DNA of 37,714 nucleotides from an uncultured bacterium (GTDB lineage Bacteria; Planctomycetota; UBA1135; GCA-002686595). The notes beneath the pieces were generated by a model. It was given only the letters and a program-made list of their open reading frames with translations. It did no database searches and was not told the DNA's origin. A program made the translations under genes and the position numbers. The first letter of the stretch is position 1; every line of letters starts with the position of its first letter. Below are positions 16,471 to 24,460 of this stretch, in pieces. The stretch spans positions 1-37,714 of the forward strand of contig CADEGS010000016.1 in NCBI GenBank assembly GCA_902826945.1. The letters are read 5' to 3'.

Positions 16471-17673
16471 TCAGCTCCCGCTCTTCGCGGCGCGCTCGCG
16501 CCATGCGCTCTTGACCTTGGCCCGGTGGCTGAACGAGGCCAGCACGTCGGGGCGGCCCATGTTCGCCACGGTGCAGTTCGCGCACACGTCGCGGTGCTTC
16601 ATCGCCACGTGCTCGTGGCGCAGCTGGCGGTAGCGCTCGCCCTTCCAGATCTGGCGGAAGTCCTGCGTCTTGAAGTCGCCGAAGGTGGAGAACTCGAACC
16701 ACGAGCCGCAGGGGAACACCGTGCCGTCGGGGTTCACGTGGATGTAGAACCACGGGAAGTAGCAGCGGCGGTTGTGGTGGCTCTTCTCGGGCACCGCGAG
16801 CAGGAACTCGCGGTTCTTGTGGTTCATGAACTCGGCCACCGAGAAGGTGTCGAAGGCCGGCGCGCCGTCCGCCGCGCCCATCGCGCTGCCGCCGCCCTCG
16901 TCGGCGCGGCGCGCGTCGACGATCTGCCCCTCGGCGTCGATCGAGCCGCCGAAGTCGCGCGGGAAGGGCAGCGGCATCGTGGCGTGGATGCCGAGCTCGT
17001 CGCACAGCGACTTGCACTCGGCCAGGACGTCGTTCGAGAGGCGCGGCTCGTTCACGAGCGACTCGTGCTCGACCCCCAGCCCCCCGATCACGCCCATGTG
17101 GACGAAGTTCATCTGCTCGACGCCCTTCTCCGCCATGAGCCGCACGAGCGTCGGCATCTCGCGGATCGTGCGCCGCATCAGGACCGTCGTGGCGCTGACG
17201 ATCGGGTAGCGCGAGCCGCGCTCGGCCTTGATCTCGCGCACGCGGTCGAAGCGGGACATCATCTTGTCCCACTTCATCGGCGTGCGGATCGACTCGAAGG
17301 TCTCCTTCGTGCCGCCGTCGATCGAGATCGTCAGCAGCGGCATCTGCACGTCGATGACCTTCTCGATGATGCCGCGCGTCAGGTTGATCGCGTTGGTCGA
17401 GAAGTGGAACGACGGCACGGAGTGCTCGCGGCACAGCTCGAGCGCGCGCGGCAGCTCCTGCGCCAGGAGCGGCTCCGCGCTCGAGGAGAGCACGACGTCG
17501 TGCGACCGCGGGAAGAGGTCGGCGGCGACCTTCTCGAGCAGGTCCCGTCCCATCGTGACGGGGTTCTCGCGGAAGTCGGGGTGCGCGAAGTGGCACATGA
17601 TGCAGCGCAGCTGGCAGCGCCCCACCATGTCGAGCTTCACGCGCAGGAAGCGTTTCGTGCGCAGGACCGGCAT
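16471..17673 (-). CDS. Radical SAM protein with SPASM-like C-terminus
   Basis: The 400-residue product has C20-x3-C24-x2-C27, the radical SAM 4Fe-4S cluster motif, in GRCQLRCIMC near the N-terminus, followed by LSSSAEPLL and LTISIDGGTKETFESIR, typical of this superfamily. The C-terminal part contains CYFPWFYIHVNPDGTVFPCG and later CANC, the pattern of SPASM-type auxiliary cluster domains found in peptide- or cofactor-modifying enzymes. I found no precursor-peptide gene beside it, so the substrate is unknown. ATG 17673 is chosen because upstream in-frame sequence is Arg/Pro-rich and unlike protein. TATCCT lies 9 bases before it. It probably leads an operon with the SDR and rsgA genes. Confidence 0.88.
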   Translation of the reverse strand: MPVLRTKRFLRVKLDMVGRCQLRCIMCHFAHPDFRENPVTMGRDLLEKVAADLFPRSHDVVLSSSAEPLLAQELPRALELCREHSVPSFHFSTNAINLTRGIIEKVIDVQMPLLTISIDGGTKETFESIRTPMKWDKMMSRFDRVREIKAERGSRYPIVSATTVLMRRTIREMPTLVRLMAEKGVEQMNFVHMGVIGGLGVEHESLVNEPRLSNDVLAECKSLCDELGIHATMPLPFPRDFGGSIDAEGQIVDARRADEGGGSAMGAADGAPAFDTFSVAEFMNHKNREFLLAVPEKSHHNRRCYFPWFYIHVNPDGTVFPCGSWFEFSTFGDFKTQDFRQIWKGERYRQLRHEHVAMKHRDVCANCTVANMGRPDVLASFSHRAKVKSAWRERAAKSGS

Positions 17674-17682
17674 CGGACGTCG

Positions 17683-17688
17683 AGGATA
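17683..17688 (-). promoter_or_regulatory. -10-like hexamer TATCCT before the radical SAM gene
   Basis: Read on the minus strand, TATCCT ends 9 bases before ATG 17673. There is no ribosome-binding site. It fits the short-leader pattern seen at other genes here. Confidence 0.3.
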
Positions 17689-17772
17689 CCCGAGAAAGGG
17701 CCGCGGCGCGGACGGCGCCCGGCCCGGCTGCCTCCGATCGGCCGCGCGCGGGGCGCCGCCGGAGCCGGCGCG

Positions 17773-17778
17773 TAGAAT
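17773..17778 (+). promoter_or_regulatory. -10-like hexamer TAGAAT before the trmH-like gene
   Basis: TAGAAT ends 10 bases before GTG 17789. No Shine-Dalgarno site is present. The intergenic region of about 115 bases is shared with the divergent radical SAM gene. Confidence 0.4.
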
Positions 17779-17788
17779 CTTCCGCCGC

Positions 17789-18568
17789 GTGGACGCGATC
17801 CGCTCCCCCTCCAACCCGCTCGTGAAGCGGGTGCGCGCCGCGCGCCGCGGCCGGGAGCCGGGCCTCGTCCTGCTCGAGGGCGAGCGGCTGTGCGAGGAGG
17901 CGCTCGCGCAGGGCCTCGTGCCCCGGGTGCTCCTGGTCGGGGAGCGCCGCCCCGAGCGCGCCGCCCTCCTCGTGGCGCGCGGCCTGGACGCGCGCCTGGT
18001 GGCGGACGAGCTCCTGGCCGGGCTGGGCTCGCTGAAGAGCGCTCCGGACGTCCTCGGGCTGTTCGACGCGCCGCGCGCGCGGCCGCTGGCGGAGCTCCCC
18101 GACGACCCCGACGCGCTCCTCCTCGTCGCCGCCGGCCTGCAGGATCCTGGCAACCTGGGCGGGCTGGCGCGCTCGGCCGAGGCGGCGGGCGCGGCGGCGC
18201 TGGTCGTCCTGCCGGGCGGCTGCCGCCCGTGGAACGAGAAGGCGCTGCGCGGCTCGATGGGGAGCCTCCTGCGCCTGCCGGTCTTCGAGCCCGAGGCGGA
18301 CGAGCTGTGCGCGCTCCTCGCGCGCCGCGGCGCGCGCAGCGTGCTGGCCTGCGCGCGCGGCGGCGTCGCGCCGGCGCGCGTCGACTGGAGCGGGCGCGTG
18401 GCGCTGTGGATCCCGGGCGAGACGGGCGAGCTGCCCGCCGCGCTGGCGCGCGTGCGCGACCTCGCGCGCGTGACGATCCCGATGGCGCGCGGCGTCGAGT
18501 CGCTCAACGCGACCGTCGCGGCCTCGCTCCTGCTCTTCGCCGCCGGCCGCGTCGAGGGCGCGCGATGA
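17789..18568 (+). CDS. TrmH/SpoU-family RNA 2'-O-methyltransferase
   Basis: The 259-residue product is a SPOUT-class methyltransferase that would methylate a ribose 2'-OH in tRNA or rRNA. The three family motifs are visible: [17 protein letters not shown] (motif 1), SMGSLLRLP with [10 protein letters not shown] (motif 2 region), and [20 protein letters not shown] (motif 3), which form the knotted cofactor site. The first 90 residues, starting [17 protein letters not shown], look like the RNA-binding N-domain of RlmB/TrmH relatives. The start is GTG 17789. The stop overlaps the rarA start by ATGA, so the two genes are translationally coupled. The exact target nucleotide cannot be read. Confidence 0.9.
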   Translation: MDAIRSPSNPLVKRVRAARRGREPGLVLLEGERLCEEALAQGLVPRVLLVGERRPERAALLVARGLDARLVADELLAGLGSLKSAPDVLGLFDAPRARPLAELPDDPDALLLVAAGLQDPGNLGGLARSAEAAGAAALVVLPGGCRPWNEKALRGSMGSLLRLPVFEPEADELCALLARRGARSVLACARGGVAPARVDWSGRVALWIPGETGELPAALARVRDLARVTIPMARGVESLNATVAASLLLFAAGRVEGAR

Positions 18569-19881
18569 CGGGCGGGCTCTTCGGCGAGCCCGAGCCGCGC
18601 GCGGAGCGAGCGGCCGACGTCCCGCCGCCCGCCGACGCGCCGCTCGCCGAGCGCATGCGTCCGCGCACGCTCGAGGAGTACGCCGGCCAGCGCCACCTGG
18701 TCGGGCCGGGCAAGGTGCTCGCGCGCGCGCTCGAGCAGGGCCTCGCGCAGAGCCTGATCCTGTGGGGGCCGCCGGGCTCGGGCAAGACGACGCTCGCGCG
18801 CCTGGTCGCCGCGCGCACCGAGGCGCGCTTCGTGCCGTTCTCGGCCGTGCTGGCGGGGATCAAGGAGATCAAGGAGGTCATGGCGGAGGCCGCGCGCGAG
18901 CGCGCGAAGAGCGGCCGGCGGACGCTGGTCTTCGTCGACGAGATCCACCGCTTCAACAAGGCGCAGCAGGACGCCTTCCTGCCGCACGTCGAGCGCGGGG
19001 ACATCCTGCTCGTCGGCGCGACGACGGAGAACCCCTCGTTCGAGGTCGTGGGACCGCTGCTCTCGCGGGCGCGGACGCTCGTGCTCGAGCCGCTCGCGGT
19101 CGAGGAGCTCGTTCTCCTCCTGCGCCGCGCGCTCGAGGATCCGCGCGGCCTCGGCGGGCGCGTCACGGCGGCCGAGGGCGCCCTGGAGCGCGTCGCGCAC
19201 GCCTCCGACGGCGACGCGCGCCGCGCGCTGACCCTGCTCGAGACGGCCACCTCGCTCCTTTCCGAGGGCGCCGCGCTCGAGCCGGCGGCGGTGGACGAGG
19301 CGTTGCAGCGCAAGACGCTGCACTACGACAAGTCCGGCGAGGAGCACTACAACCTGGTCTCCGCGCTGCACAAGAGCGTGCGCAACTCCGACGCCGACGC
19401 CGCGCTCTACTGGCTGACGCGCATGCTCGAGGCGGGCGAGGACCGCCGCTTCCTCCTGCGGCGCCTGGTGCGCATGGCGGTCGAGGACGTCGGTCTGGCC
19501 GATCCCGCGGCGCTGCGCGTGACGCTCGACGCCTGGGCCGCCTGGGACCGCCTCGGCACGCCCGAGGGCGAGCTCGCGCTCGTGCAGGCCGCCGTCTACC
19601 TCGCGCGCGCGCCGAAGTCGAACGCGCTCTACGTCGCCTACGACCGCGCGCGCGAGGACGTGCGCACGACCGCCGCCGAGCCCGTGCCGCTGCACCTGCG
19701 CAACGCGACCACCGCGCTGATGCGCGCCGTCGGCTACGGCCAGGGCTACCGCTACGCGCACGACGACCCCGCGGCGAAGGACGAGATGACGTGCCTGCCG
19801 CCCGGGCTGGAGGAGCGGCGCTACTTCGCGGGCGAGGCCGCCGGCGGCGCCCGGAGCGACGCTCCGCAGGGCCCTGCGTAA
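18565..19881 (+). CDS. rarA: Replication-associated recombination protein A (AAA+ ATPase)
   Basis: RarA/MgsA is an AAA+ ATPase related to clamp loaders that acts at stalled replication forks. The 438-residue protein has Walker [10 protein letters not shown] at 68-76, Walker B LVFVDEIH at 121-128 followed by [15 protein letters not shown], and the RarA hallmark [11 protein letters not shown]. The C-terminal half contains [19 protein letters not shown] and [16 protein letters not shown], family-typical segments of the tetramerisation region. ATG 18565 overlaps the trmH-like stop. Only the last few residues ([10 protein letters not shown]) look non-conserved, and they are encoded by palindromic DNA. 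Confidence 0.95.
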   Translation: MTGGLFGEPEPRAERAADVPPPADAPLAERMRPRTLEEYAGQRHLVGPGKVLARALEQGLAQSLILWGPPGSGKTTLARLVAARTEARFVPFSAVLAGIKEIKEVMAEAARERAKSGRRTLVFVDEIHRFNKAQQDAFLPHVERGDILLVGATTENPSFEVVGPLLSRARTLVLEPLAVEELVLLLRRALEDPRGLGGRVTAAEGALERVAHASDGDARRALTLLETATSLLSEGAALEPAAVDEALQRKTLHYDKSGEEHYNLVSALHKSVRNSDADAALYWLTRMLEAGEDRRFLLRRLVRMAVEDVGLADPAALRVTLDAWAAWDRLGTPEGELALVQAAVYLARAPKSNALYVAYDRAREDVRTTAAEPVPLHLRNATTALMRAVGYGQGYRYAHDDPAAKDEMTCLPPGLEERRYFAGEAAGGARSDAPQGPA

Positions 19882-19895
19882 GGCCTGCGCAGGCC
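19865..19895. repeat. Two 14-bp perfect palindromes flanking the rarA stop codon
   Basis: cgcagggccctgcg (19865-19878) and ggcctgcgcaggcc (19882-19895) are both perfect palindromes, separated by exactly the TAA stop codon at 19879-19881. They could form a hairpin pair at the mRNA 3' end. No T-tract follows. The remaining 96 bases before pilB hold no gene. Confidence 0.6.
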
Positions 19896-19991
19896 CCGCC
19901 GCGCGGGTCGCGGAGGCCCTCAATCGGCCCCGCGAGGGCGGCCGATAACCCGGGCTCCCCCGCGGCTCAGGGGGCGCACGGGACCCCCAGC

Positions 19992-21755
19992 GTGACGAGC
20001 AACCAAGCGACCCCGCGCCACGTGCCGATCGGCAAGTTCTTCCTGGAGACGGGCCGCGTCTCGGTCGAGCAGCTCGAGCAGGCGCTCGAGCACCGCCACG
20101 AGACCGGCGTGAAGCTCGGGCAGGCGCTGGTCGCGCTCGGCTTCGTGACCGAGCTCGACCTGGTCGAGGCGATCCGCCACCAGGGGAAGATCCACGGCCT
20201 GCACCTGACCACCGGCATCGTCGACCCGCAGGTCGCGACGCGCCTGGGCGAGAAGGAGTCGCGCCGCTTCCGCGCCGTGGCGATCAACCAGATCGCCGGG
20301 CACACGACGGTGGCGATGGAGGACCCCTCCGACGTCTACGCCGTCGACGAGCTCGGGCTGCGCCTGGGCACGCGCATCCTGCCGGTCTTCGCCGAGCCGG
20401 CGAAGATCGCGCAGGCGATCGACTTCGTCTTCACGAAGGGCGTGCGCAAGCTCGACCAGCCGGACCTGGCGGCCTCGGTCGACCGCCTGGTCGAGATCGC
20501 GCACGAGGAGGACCGCCTCGAGGCGGGGATGGCGAGCGGCGACGCCGTCGATTTCTCCGTCGTGCAGGAGGAGGACGACGGCTCGAAGACCGGCCACTAC
20601 GACAAGCCGGTCATCAACCTCGTGCGCAGCGTGCTCGAGGAGGCCTTCGTCCAGGGCGCGAGCGACATCCACTTCGAGCCGCGCCGCGACGATTTCCTGA
20701 TCCGGCTGCGCGTGGACGGCATGCTCTTCGACCGCACCAGCGTGCCGAAGTCCTGGGCGCGGCCGATCCTGGCGCGCATCAAGGTGCTGGCGAGCCTCGA
20801 CATCGCGCAGCGCCGCCTGCCGCAGGACGGGCGCCTGCAGCTCAACTACAAGGGGAACCGCGTCGACCTGCGCCTGGCGACGACGCCGTCCCTGCACGGC
20901 GAGGGCGCGGTCGTGCGCGTGCTCGACGGCGGGCGCGAGCTGCAGTCGCTCGAGAAGCTCGACTTCGAGCCGCCGCAGCTCGACCTGCTCGAGCGCATCG
21001 TCCAGTGCCGCGACGGCTTCGTGCTGGCCACCGGGCCGACGGGCAGCGGCAAGACGACGACGCTCTACGCGCTCTTGCAGCGCCTGAACCAGCGCGACAC
21101 GAAGATCATCACGCTCGAGGACCCGGTCGAGAACGAGATGGCCGGCGTCACGCAGATCAACGCCAACGCGAAGATCGGACTGACGTTCGCGCGCGGGCTG
21201 CGCTCGATCCTGCGCCAGGACCCCGACGTCGTCCTGGTGGGCGAGATCCGCGACGAGGAGACGGCCGAGATCGCCGTGCAGGCCGCGCTCACCGGCCACA
21301 TCGTGCTCTCGACGCTGCACACCGTCGGCGCGCCCGAGACGGTCACGCGCCTGGCCGACATGGGCGTCGAGCCCTACCTGCTGGCCGACACGCTGCGCGG
21401 GATCATCGCGCAGCGCCTCCTGCGCCGCATCTGCACGCACTGCCGGCGCGCGGTCGTGCCCGACGCCACCACGCTGGCGCGCCTGCAGATCCCGGCCGAC
21501 GGCACGGCGTTCTACGCCGGCAAGGGCTGCGAGGCCTGCCACGACACCGGCTACCACGGGCGCATCGGCATCTACGAGATCATGCAGATGACGCCCGAGC
21601 TGTGCGCGGCGGTCGCGCGCAAGGCCTCGACCGACGAGCTGCACAGGGCGGCGCTCGCGGGTGGGCTGGTCACGCTGCGCCAGGACGGCGTGCGCAAGGC
21701 GCGCGCGGGCCTGACGACGCTCCAGGAGGTGCTGGCCGCGACCACGCGCGGCTGA
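19992..21755 (+). CDS. GspE/PilB-family secretion or pilus-assembly ATPase
   Basis: The 587-residue hexameric ATPase would power type II secretion or type IV pilus assembly from the cytoplasmic face. An N-terminal MshEN-type region (about 10-150, IGKFFLETGRVSVEQLEQAL) precedes the ATPase core with Walker A GPTGSGKT at 348-355, Asp box and Walker B DPDVVLVGEIRDEETA at 410-425, and the His box TGHIVLSTLH. The zinc tetracysteine C481-x2-C484 ... C513-x2-C516 is complete. The start is GTG 19992, just before the N-domain; the in-frame extension upstream belongs to rarA shadow sequence. No other pilus or secretion gene is in the window. A receiver-domain gene follows 10 bases downstream, so the two are probably co-transcribed. 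Confidence 0.93.
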   Translation: MTSNQATPRHVPIGKFFLETGRVSVEQLEQALEHRHETGVKLGQALVALGFVTELDLVEAIRHQGKIHGLHLTTGIVDPQVATRLGEKESRRFRAVAINQIAGHTTVAMEDPSDVYAVDELGLRLGTRILPVFAEPAKIAQAIDFVFTKGVRKLDQPDLAASVDRLVEIAHEEDRLEAGMASGDAVDFSVVQEEDDGSKTGHYDKPVINLVRSVLEEAFVQGASDIHFEPRRDDFLIRLRVDGMLFDRTSVPKSWARPILARIKVLASLDIAQRRLPQDGRLQLNYKGNRVDLRLATTPSLHGEGAVVRVLDGGRELQSLEKLDFEPPQLDLLERIVQCRDGFVLATGPTGSGKTTTLYALLQRLNQRDTKIITLEDPVENEMAGVTQINANAKIGLTFARGLRSILRQDPDVVLVGEIRDEETAEIAVQAALTGHIVLSTLHTVGAPETVTRLADMGVEPYLLADTLRGIIAQRLLRRICTHCRRAVVPDATTLARLQIPADGTAFYAGKGCEACHDTGYHGRIGIYEIMQMTPELCAAVARKASTDELHRAALAGGLVTLRQDGVRKARAGLTTLQEVLAATTRG

Positions 21756-21765
21756 GGGGCGAGCG

Positions 21766-22170
21766 ATGAAGACGATCTACTTCGTGCACGACCAGCAGGA
21801 GAACCCCGTCGTGCGGCGCGACCTGCTCGAGATGGCGGGCTACCGCGTCGAGTCGATGCAGTGTGCGCGCGACCTGTTCGTGTCGCTCAAGGAGATGGAG
21901 CCCGACCTGGTCCTGATCGACGTCCTGATCGAGGGCCAGAACGGCTTCGAGACCGCGCTCGAGGTGCACACGAAGGTGCCCCAGCGGCGCTTCCCGCTGG
22001 TGCTCTGCTCGGGGATCTACCGCGCGCGGCAGTTCCGCGACGAGGCGCTGCGCTGCGGCGCGCAGGACTACGTCCTGCTGCCCATCAAGCCCGAGGTCTT
22101 CCTGGCGCGCATCGCGCGCGCCATCGAGGACTGCCAGGCCGCCCGCCGCGGCGGCGACCAGGCCGCGTAG
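21766..22170 (+). CDS. Stand-alone receiver (REC) domain protein
   Basis: This 134-residue protein is a single response-regulator receiver domain with no output domain. The phospho-acceptor is D52 in LVLIDVLIEGQNG, the Thr/Ser switch residue is S82 (VLCSG), and the conserved Lys is K108 (LPIKP). The usual acidic pair after strand 1 is H8-D9 rather than DD, so metal binding may be altered. It begins 10 bases after the PilB/GspE-like gene, with a GAGGGGCGAG ribosome-binding region, so it probably regulates or reports on that ATPase, for instance by protein contact. The short C-terminal tail has no recognisable motif. Confidence 0.85.
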   Translation: MKTIYFVHDQQENPVVRRDLLEMAGYRVESMQCARDLFVSLKEMEPDLVLIDVLIEGQNGFETALEVHTKVPQRRFPLVLCSGIYRARQFRDEALRCGAQDYVLLPIKPEVFLARIARAIEDCQAARRGGDQAA

Positions 22171-22250
22171 GGGACCTCGGCGCCCCCGCGAGTCCTGCTC
22201 GCCGGCCAGGAGCACGCGCTTCCGTCGCGCGCACGCGGCGCCGCACGCGC

Positions 22251-23573
22251 TCAGAACGCCGTGAGCAGCAGCACGCTCGGGCTCGACAGGAAGGCGCTTC
22301 CGCCCGGCTCGAAGAACAGCCCCTGGGCGTACGTCAGATCGAAGGGGGTGAACAGGGACAAGGGAGGAACCGGCAGCTCTCTCTTGAGGAATCCGCTCGG
22401 GGGAATCGTCCCGTGGGGGACGATCGTGATCGGCGAGCCGGTGTGCTGGATGCCGCTGTGCAGCGGGACGGGCGTGTGCTCCGGCAACGGCGAGTAGAGG
22501 CCGAGCACGAGGTCGTGGCGCCTTCCGTACGCCTTTGCGAAGAAGGTCCCACCGGCGAGCGCCGGAGCCTCGATGACGAACGCACGCCCGACGCCAGGCA
22601 AGGTGGTGATCGGGCCCGTGCTGGGGGCACCGTTCAACGACGGCCCGCACCAGACGAAGGCCCCTCCGAAGCACGCAAACAGGACGACGGGGTTCCCGCT
22701 GCCTCCGGTGAACGCACAGTCCAGCGTCTCGACGCTCGAGTCGCCGAGGACCTCGAGCCCGATCCCACCGGGTGACGTCGTTCCGCAGGTGCATCCGTCG
22801 TAGTCGAAGGTGAGCTGGCCTGCTCGACCGCCGGAGAAGGTCGAGTCGGAAGCGAAGACCGTCGAGTCGACGACTCGCACGCCGGTTCCGCCCTGCTGGT
22901 TCGTGAAGTGTGGCTCGAGGGCATTGGTGATGCCGTGCGGTCCCTGCAAGAACGAGTCGTAGAGGGCCGCCCAAGAGCCCTGGACGAGCAGCCCGACTTC
23001 GGGCTCGGTCCCCAGGCCACCTTGGCAACAGGAGAAAGGAGCGCCCTCGTTGATCGCGCACCGAGCGACCACGGCGTTCGCGCAGCGCTCGATCCGGACG
23101 ATGGGGATCGCGGTGATGGGCGTGCCGTGGGGAAGGAAGAAGGCGCAGTCCTCGACCCACAACGCGCCGGACACGTCGCTGGCCGACAGCGGGCGGCGGA
23201 ACTCCAGGTTGCGCAGCACCGCGGTCGCATGAGCCGGCACGTTCCTGATCACGGCCTGCGGGAACGGAAACGCCGCCTGGTCGACCAGCGGGCGTGGGCC
23301 AGGCTCCGCGTAGATCACGAGCCCCTTGTCCTCCCAGACGAAGCCCTCGTACGTGCCCGGTCGCACCCGGATCGCGTCCCCGTCGAGGGCGGCGTCGATG
23401 GCGGACTGGAGGTCGAGGAAGTCTCCACCGCCACCTGCATCCACGGTCCACAGGGCCGGAGGGCGCCGCGGTCCGGGAGCTTCCCGCACGAGGCCCAGCG
23501 GAGACTGGGCCGCGAGGGCGCCGCACAGGCAGCCGACCAGGAGAGCCGCGAGCGGAGCTCGAGCGACTGGCAT
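22251..23573 (-). CDS. Secreted beta-helix-like protein, paralogue of the 10.4-kb protein
   Basis: This exported protein of about 440 residues starts at ATG 23573, fixed by AGGAGG 6 bases upstream and by the signal peptide RAPLAALLVGCLCGALAAQ right after it. The longer upstream frame is not credible. After the signal, FLDLQSAIDAALDGDAIRV and GTYEGFV match the N-terminus of the secreted protein at 10371. The middle has beta-helix-like repeats (VRIERC, VRVVDSTVFASDSTFSGG) and several cysteines (CTCGTT). The last about 100 residues, with TYAQGLFFEPGGSAFLSSP, look like the module shared with two other secreted proteins here. No enzyme motif is seen. It is convergent with the receiver gene and less GC-rich than the flanking genes. 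Confidence 0.82.
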   Translation of the reverse strand: MPVARAPLAALLVGCLCGALAAQSPLGLVREAPGPRRPPALWTVDAGGGGDFLDLQSAIDAALDGDAIRVRPGTYEGFVWEDKGLVIYAEPGPRPLVDQAAFPFPQAVIRNVPAHATAVLRNLEFRRPLSASDVSGALWVEDCAFFLPHGTPITAIPIVRIERCANAVVARCAINEGAPFSCCQGGLGTEPEVGLLVQGSWAALYDSFLQGPHGITNALEPHFTNQQGGTGVRVVDSTVFASDSTFSGGRAGQLTFDYDGCTCGTTSPGGIGLEVLGDSSVETLDCAFTGGSGNPVVLFACFGGAFVWCGPSLNGAPSTGPITTLPGVGRAFVIEAPALAGGTFFAKAYGRRHDLVLGLYSPLPEHTPVPLHSGIQHTGSPITIVPHGTIPPSGFLKRELPVPPLSLFTPFDLTYAQGLFFEPGGSAFLSSPSVLLLTAF

Positions 23574-23597
23574 CTCGAACCTCCTCTGCACCACTGG

Positions 23598-23682
23598 ATT
23601 CCGGAGACTCGGGGATGGAATCGCCCGTTGTCTCCTTCCGGACGCCGCGGGCGGTTCGACCCGGTTCAACCGACTCCGGAAT
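23598..23682. repeat. 9-bp inverted repeat in the divergent intergenic region
   Basis: ATTCCGGAG (23598-23606) and CTCCGGAAT (23674-23682) are perfect inverted copies 67 bases apart. They lie between the secreted-protein gene and the ECF sigma operon. They could be operator half-sites or chance; I cannot tell. No gene is present in 23574-23818. Confidence 0.35.
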
Positions 23683-23754
23683 GCGCGAGGAAGCCGTCCG
23701 GCCCCAGCGCCGCGCTCCCGCGCCCCGCGCGCCTGCTCTGACCCGATTCCGGGT

Positions 23755-23782
23755 TTGCCGTCGACGCCCCGGCGGGTAGGAC
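23755..23782 (+). promoter_or_regulatory. Promoter-like site of the ECF sigma operon
   Basis: TTGCCG (23755-23760) and TAGGAC (23777-23782) are separated by 16 bases, similar to a housekeeping sigma-70 promoter. The predicted start near 23789 would leave a leader of about 30 bases with a GAGGGGG ribosome-binding region before ATG 23819. Confidence 0.45.
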
Positions 23783-23818
23783 GTCTTCCGAGGAGCCCTC
23801 CCGCGGCGAGGGGGCGGC

Positions 23819-24460
23819 ATGGAGACGAGCGAGACCCTGCGCTGGAAGCGTTCCCCCCCGAGCGACGAGGCGGCCCTGCTGGCGCGCGCGCGCCGCGGGG
23901 ACCCCGACGCCGCCGAGGCCCTGGTGCGCGCCTCCTACGCCGAGATCCACCGCGCCGCCTGCCACCTGCTCGGCAACGCCGACGACGCGCAGGACCTGGC
24001 CCACGACTGCTTCGTGAAGGCGCTCGCCGGGCTGCGGCGCTTCCGCGGCCAGGCGAGCTTCCGCGGCTGGCTGCGGCGCATCCTGGTCAGCCTGGCGCGC
24101 GACCGCTTCCGCGCCCGCGCGCGCCGGCCCGCGGCGCTGCCGCTGCCGCCCGAGCTCGAGGAGGCCGCCGCCGGCCTGGCCGAGGCGCGCGCGGGCGGCG
24201 CGGAGGTCGCGCTTCTGGTCGAGGGCGCGCTGCGCGCGCTGCCGCCGCACCTGCGCGTGCCGCTCGTGCTGCGCGCGCTCGAGGGCTGGGGCTACGACGA
24301 GATCGCGCGCGCCTGCGGCGTGACCGCCGCGACCGCGCGCACGCAGGTCATGAAGGCGCGCCGGCGCCTGCACGCGAGCCTGGACGCGCGCCTCGAGCCG
24401 GGCGAGCGCGGCGCCCCCGGCGCCCCCGGCGCCCCCGGCGGCGGGGAGGAGCGCTCGTGA
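23819..24460 (+). CDS. ECF-type RNA polymerase sigma factor
   Basis: The 213-residue protein is an extracytoplasmic-function sigma-70 factor. Region 2 lies at about 18-85 (DEAALLARARRGDPDAAEAL, then GNADDAQDLAHDCFVKAL and the -10 recognition helix around FRGWLRRILVSLARDRFR). Region 4 lies at about 140-190 (LPPHLRVPLVLRALEGWGYD, then CGVTAATARTQVMKARRRL, the helix-turn-helix). The C-terminus ends in a GAP-GAP-GAP repeat and GGGEERS, a tail that may vary between strains. It overlaps the next gene by GTGA. That gene encodes a zinc-finger membrane anti-sigma factor, so the pair should act as a regulated switch. ATG 23819 is the first start in frame after the promoter. Confidence 0.92.
   Translation: METSETLRWKRSPPSDEAALLARARRGDPDAAEALVRASYAEIHRAACHLLGNADDAQDLAHDCFVKALAGLRRFRGQASFRGWLRRILVSLARDRFRARARRPAALPLPPELEEAAAGLAEARAGGAEVALLVEGALRALPPHLRVPLVLRALEGWGYDEIARACGVTAATARTQVMKARRRLHASLDARLEPGERGAPGAPGAPGGGEERS
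24410..24436 (+). repeat. Three 9-base tandem repeats (ggcgccccc)
   Basis: Three exact copies of ggcgccccc encode Gly-Ala-Pro three times at the sigma factor C-terminus. Such units are prone to slippage, but a 9-base step keeps the frame. Confidence 0.85.

Noticed and set aside
17674..17788. RiPP precursor peptide beside the radical SAM gene
   Set aside because: Neither strand of this gap nor the 60-base gap on the other side has a start codon followed by a plausible peptide frame.
19992..22170. A complete type II secretion or type IV pilus locus
   Set aside because: Only the ATPase is present; no platform protein, pseudopilin, secretin pore or peptidase gene is in the window.
23653..23662. 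GGTTCGACCC, resembling a tRNA T-loop
   Set aside because: The flanking bases do not form the T-stem, and there is no D-arm, anticodon arm or acceptor stem around it.
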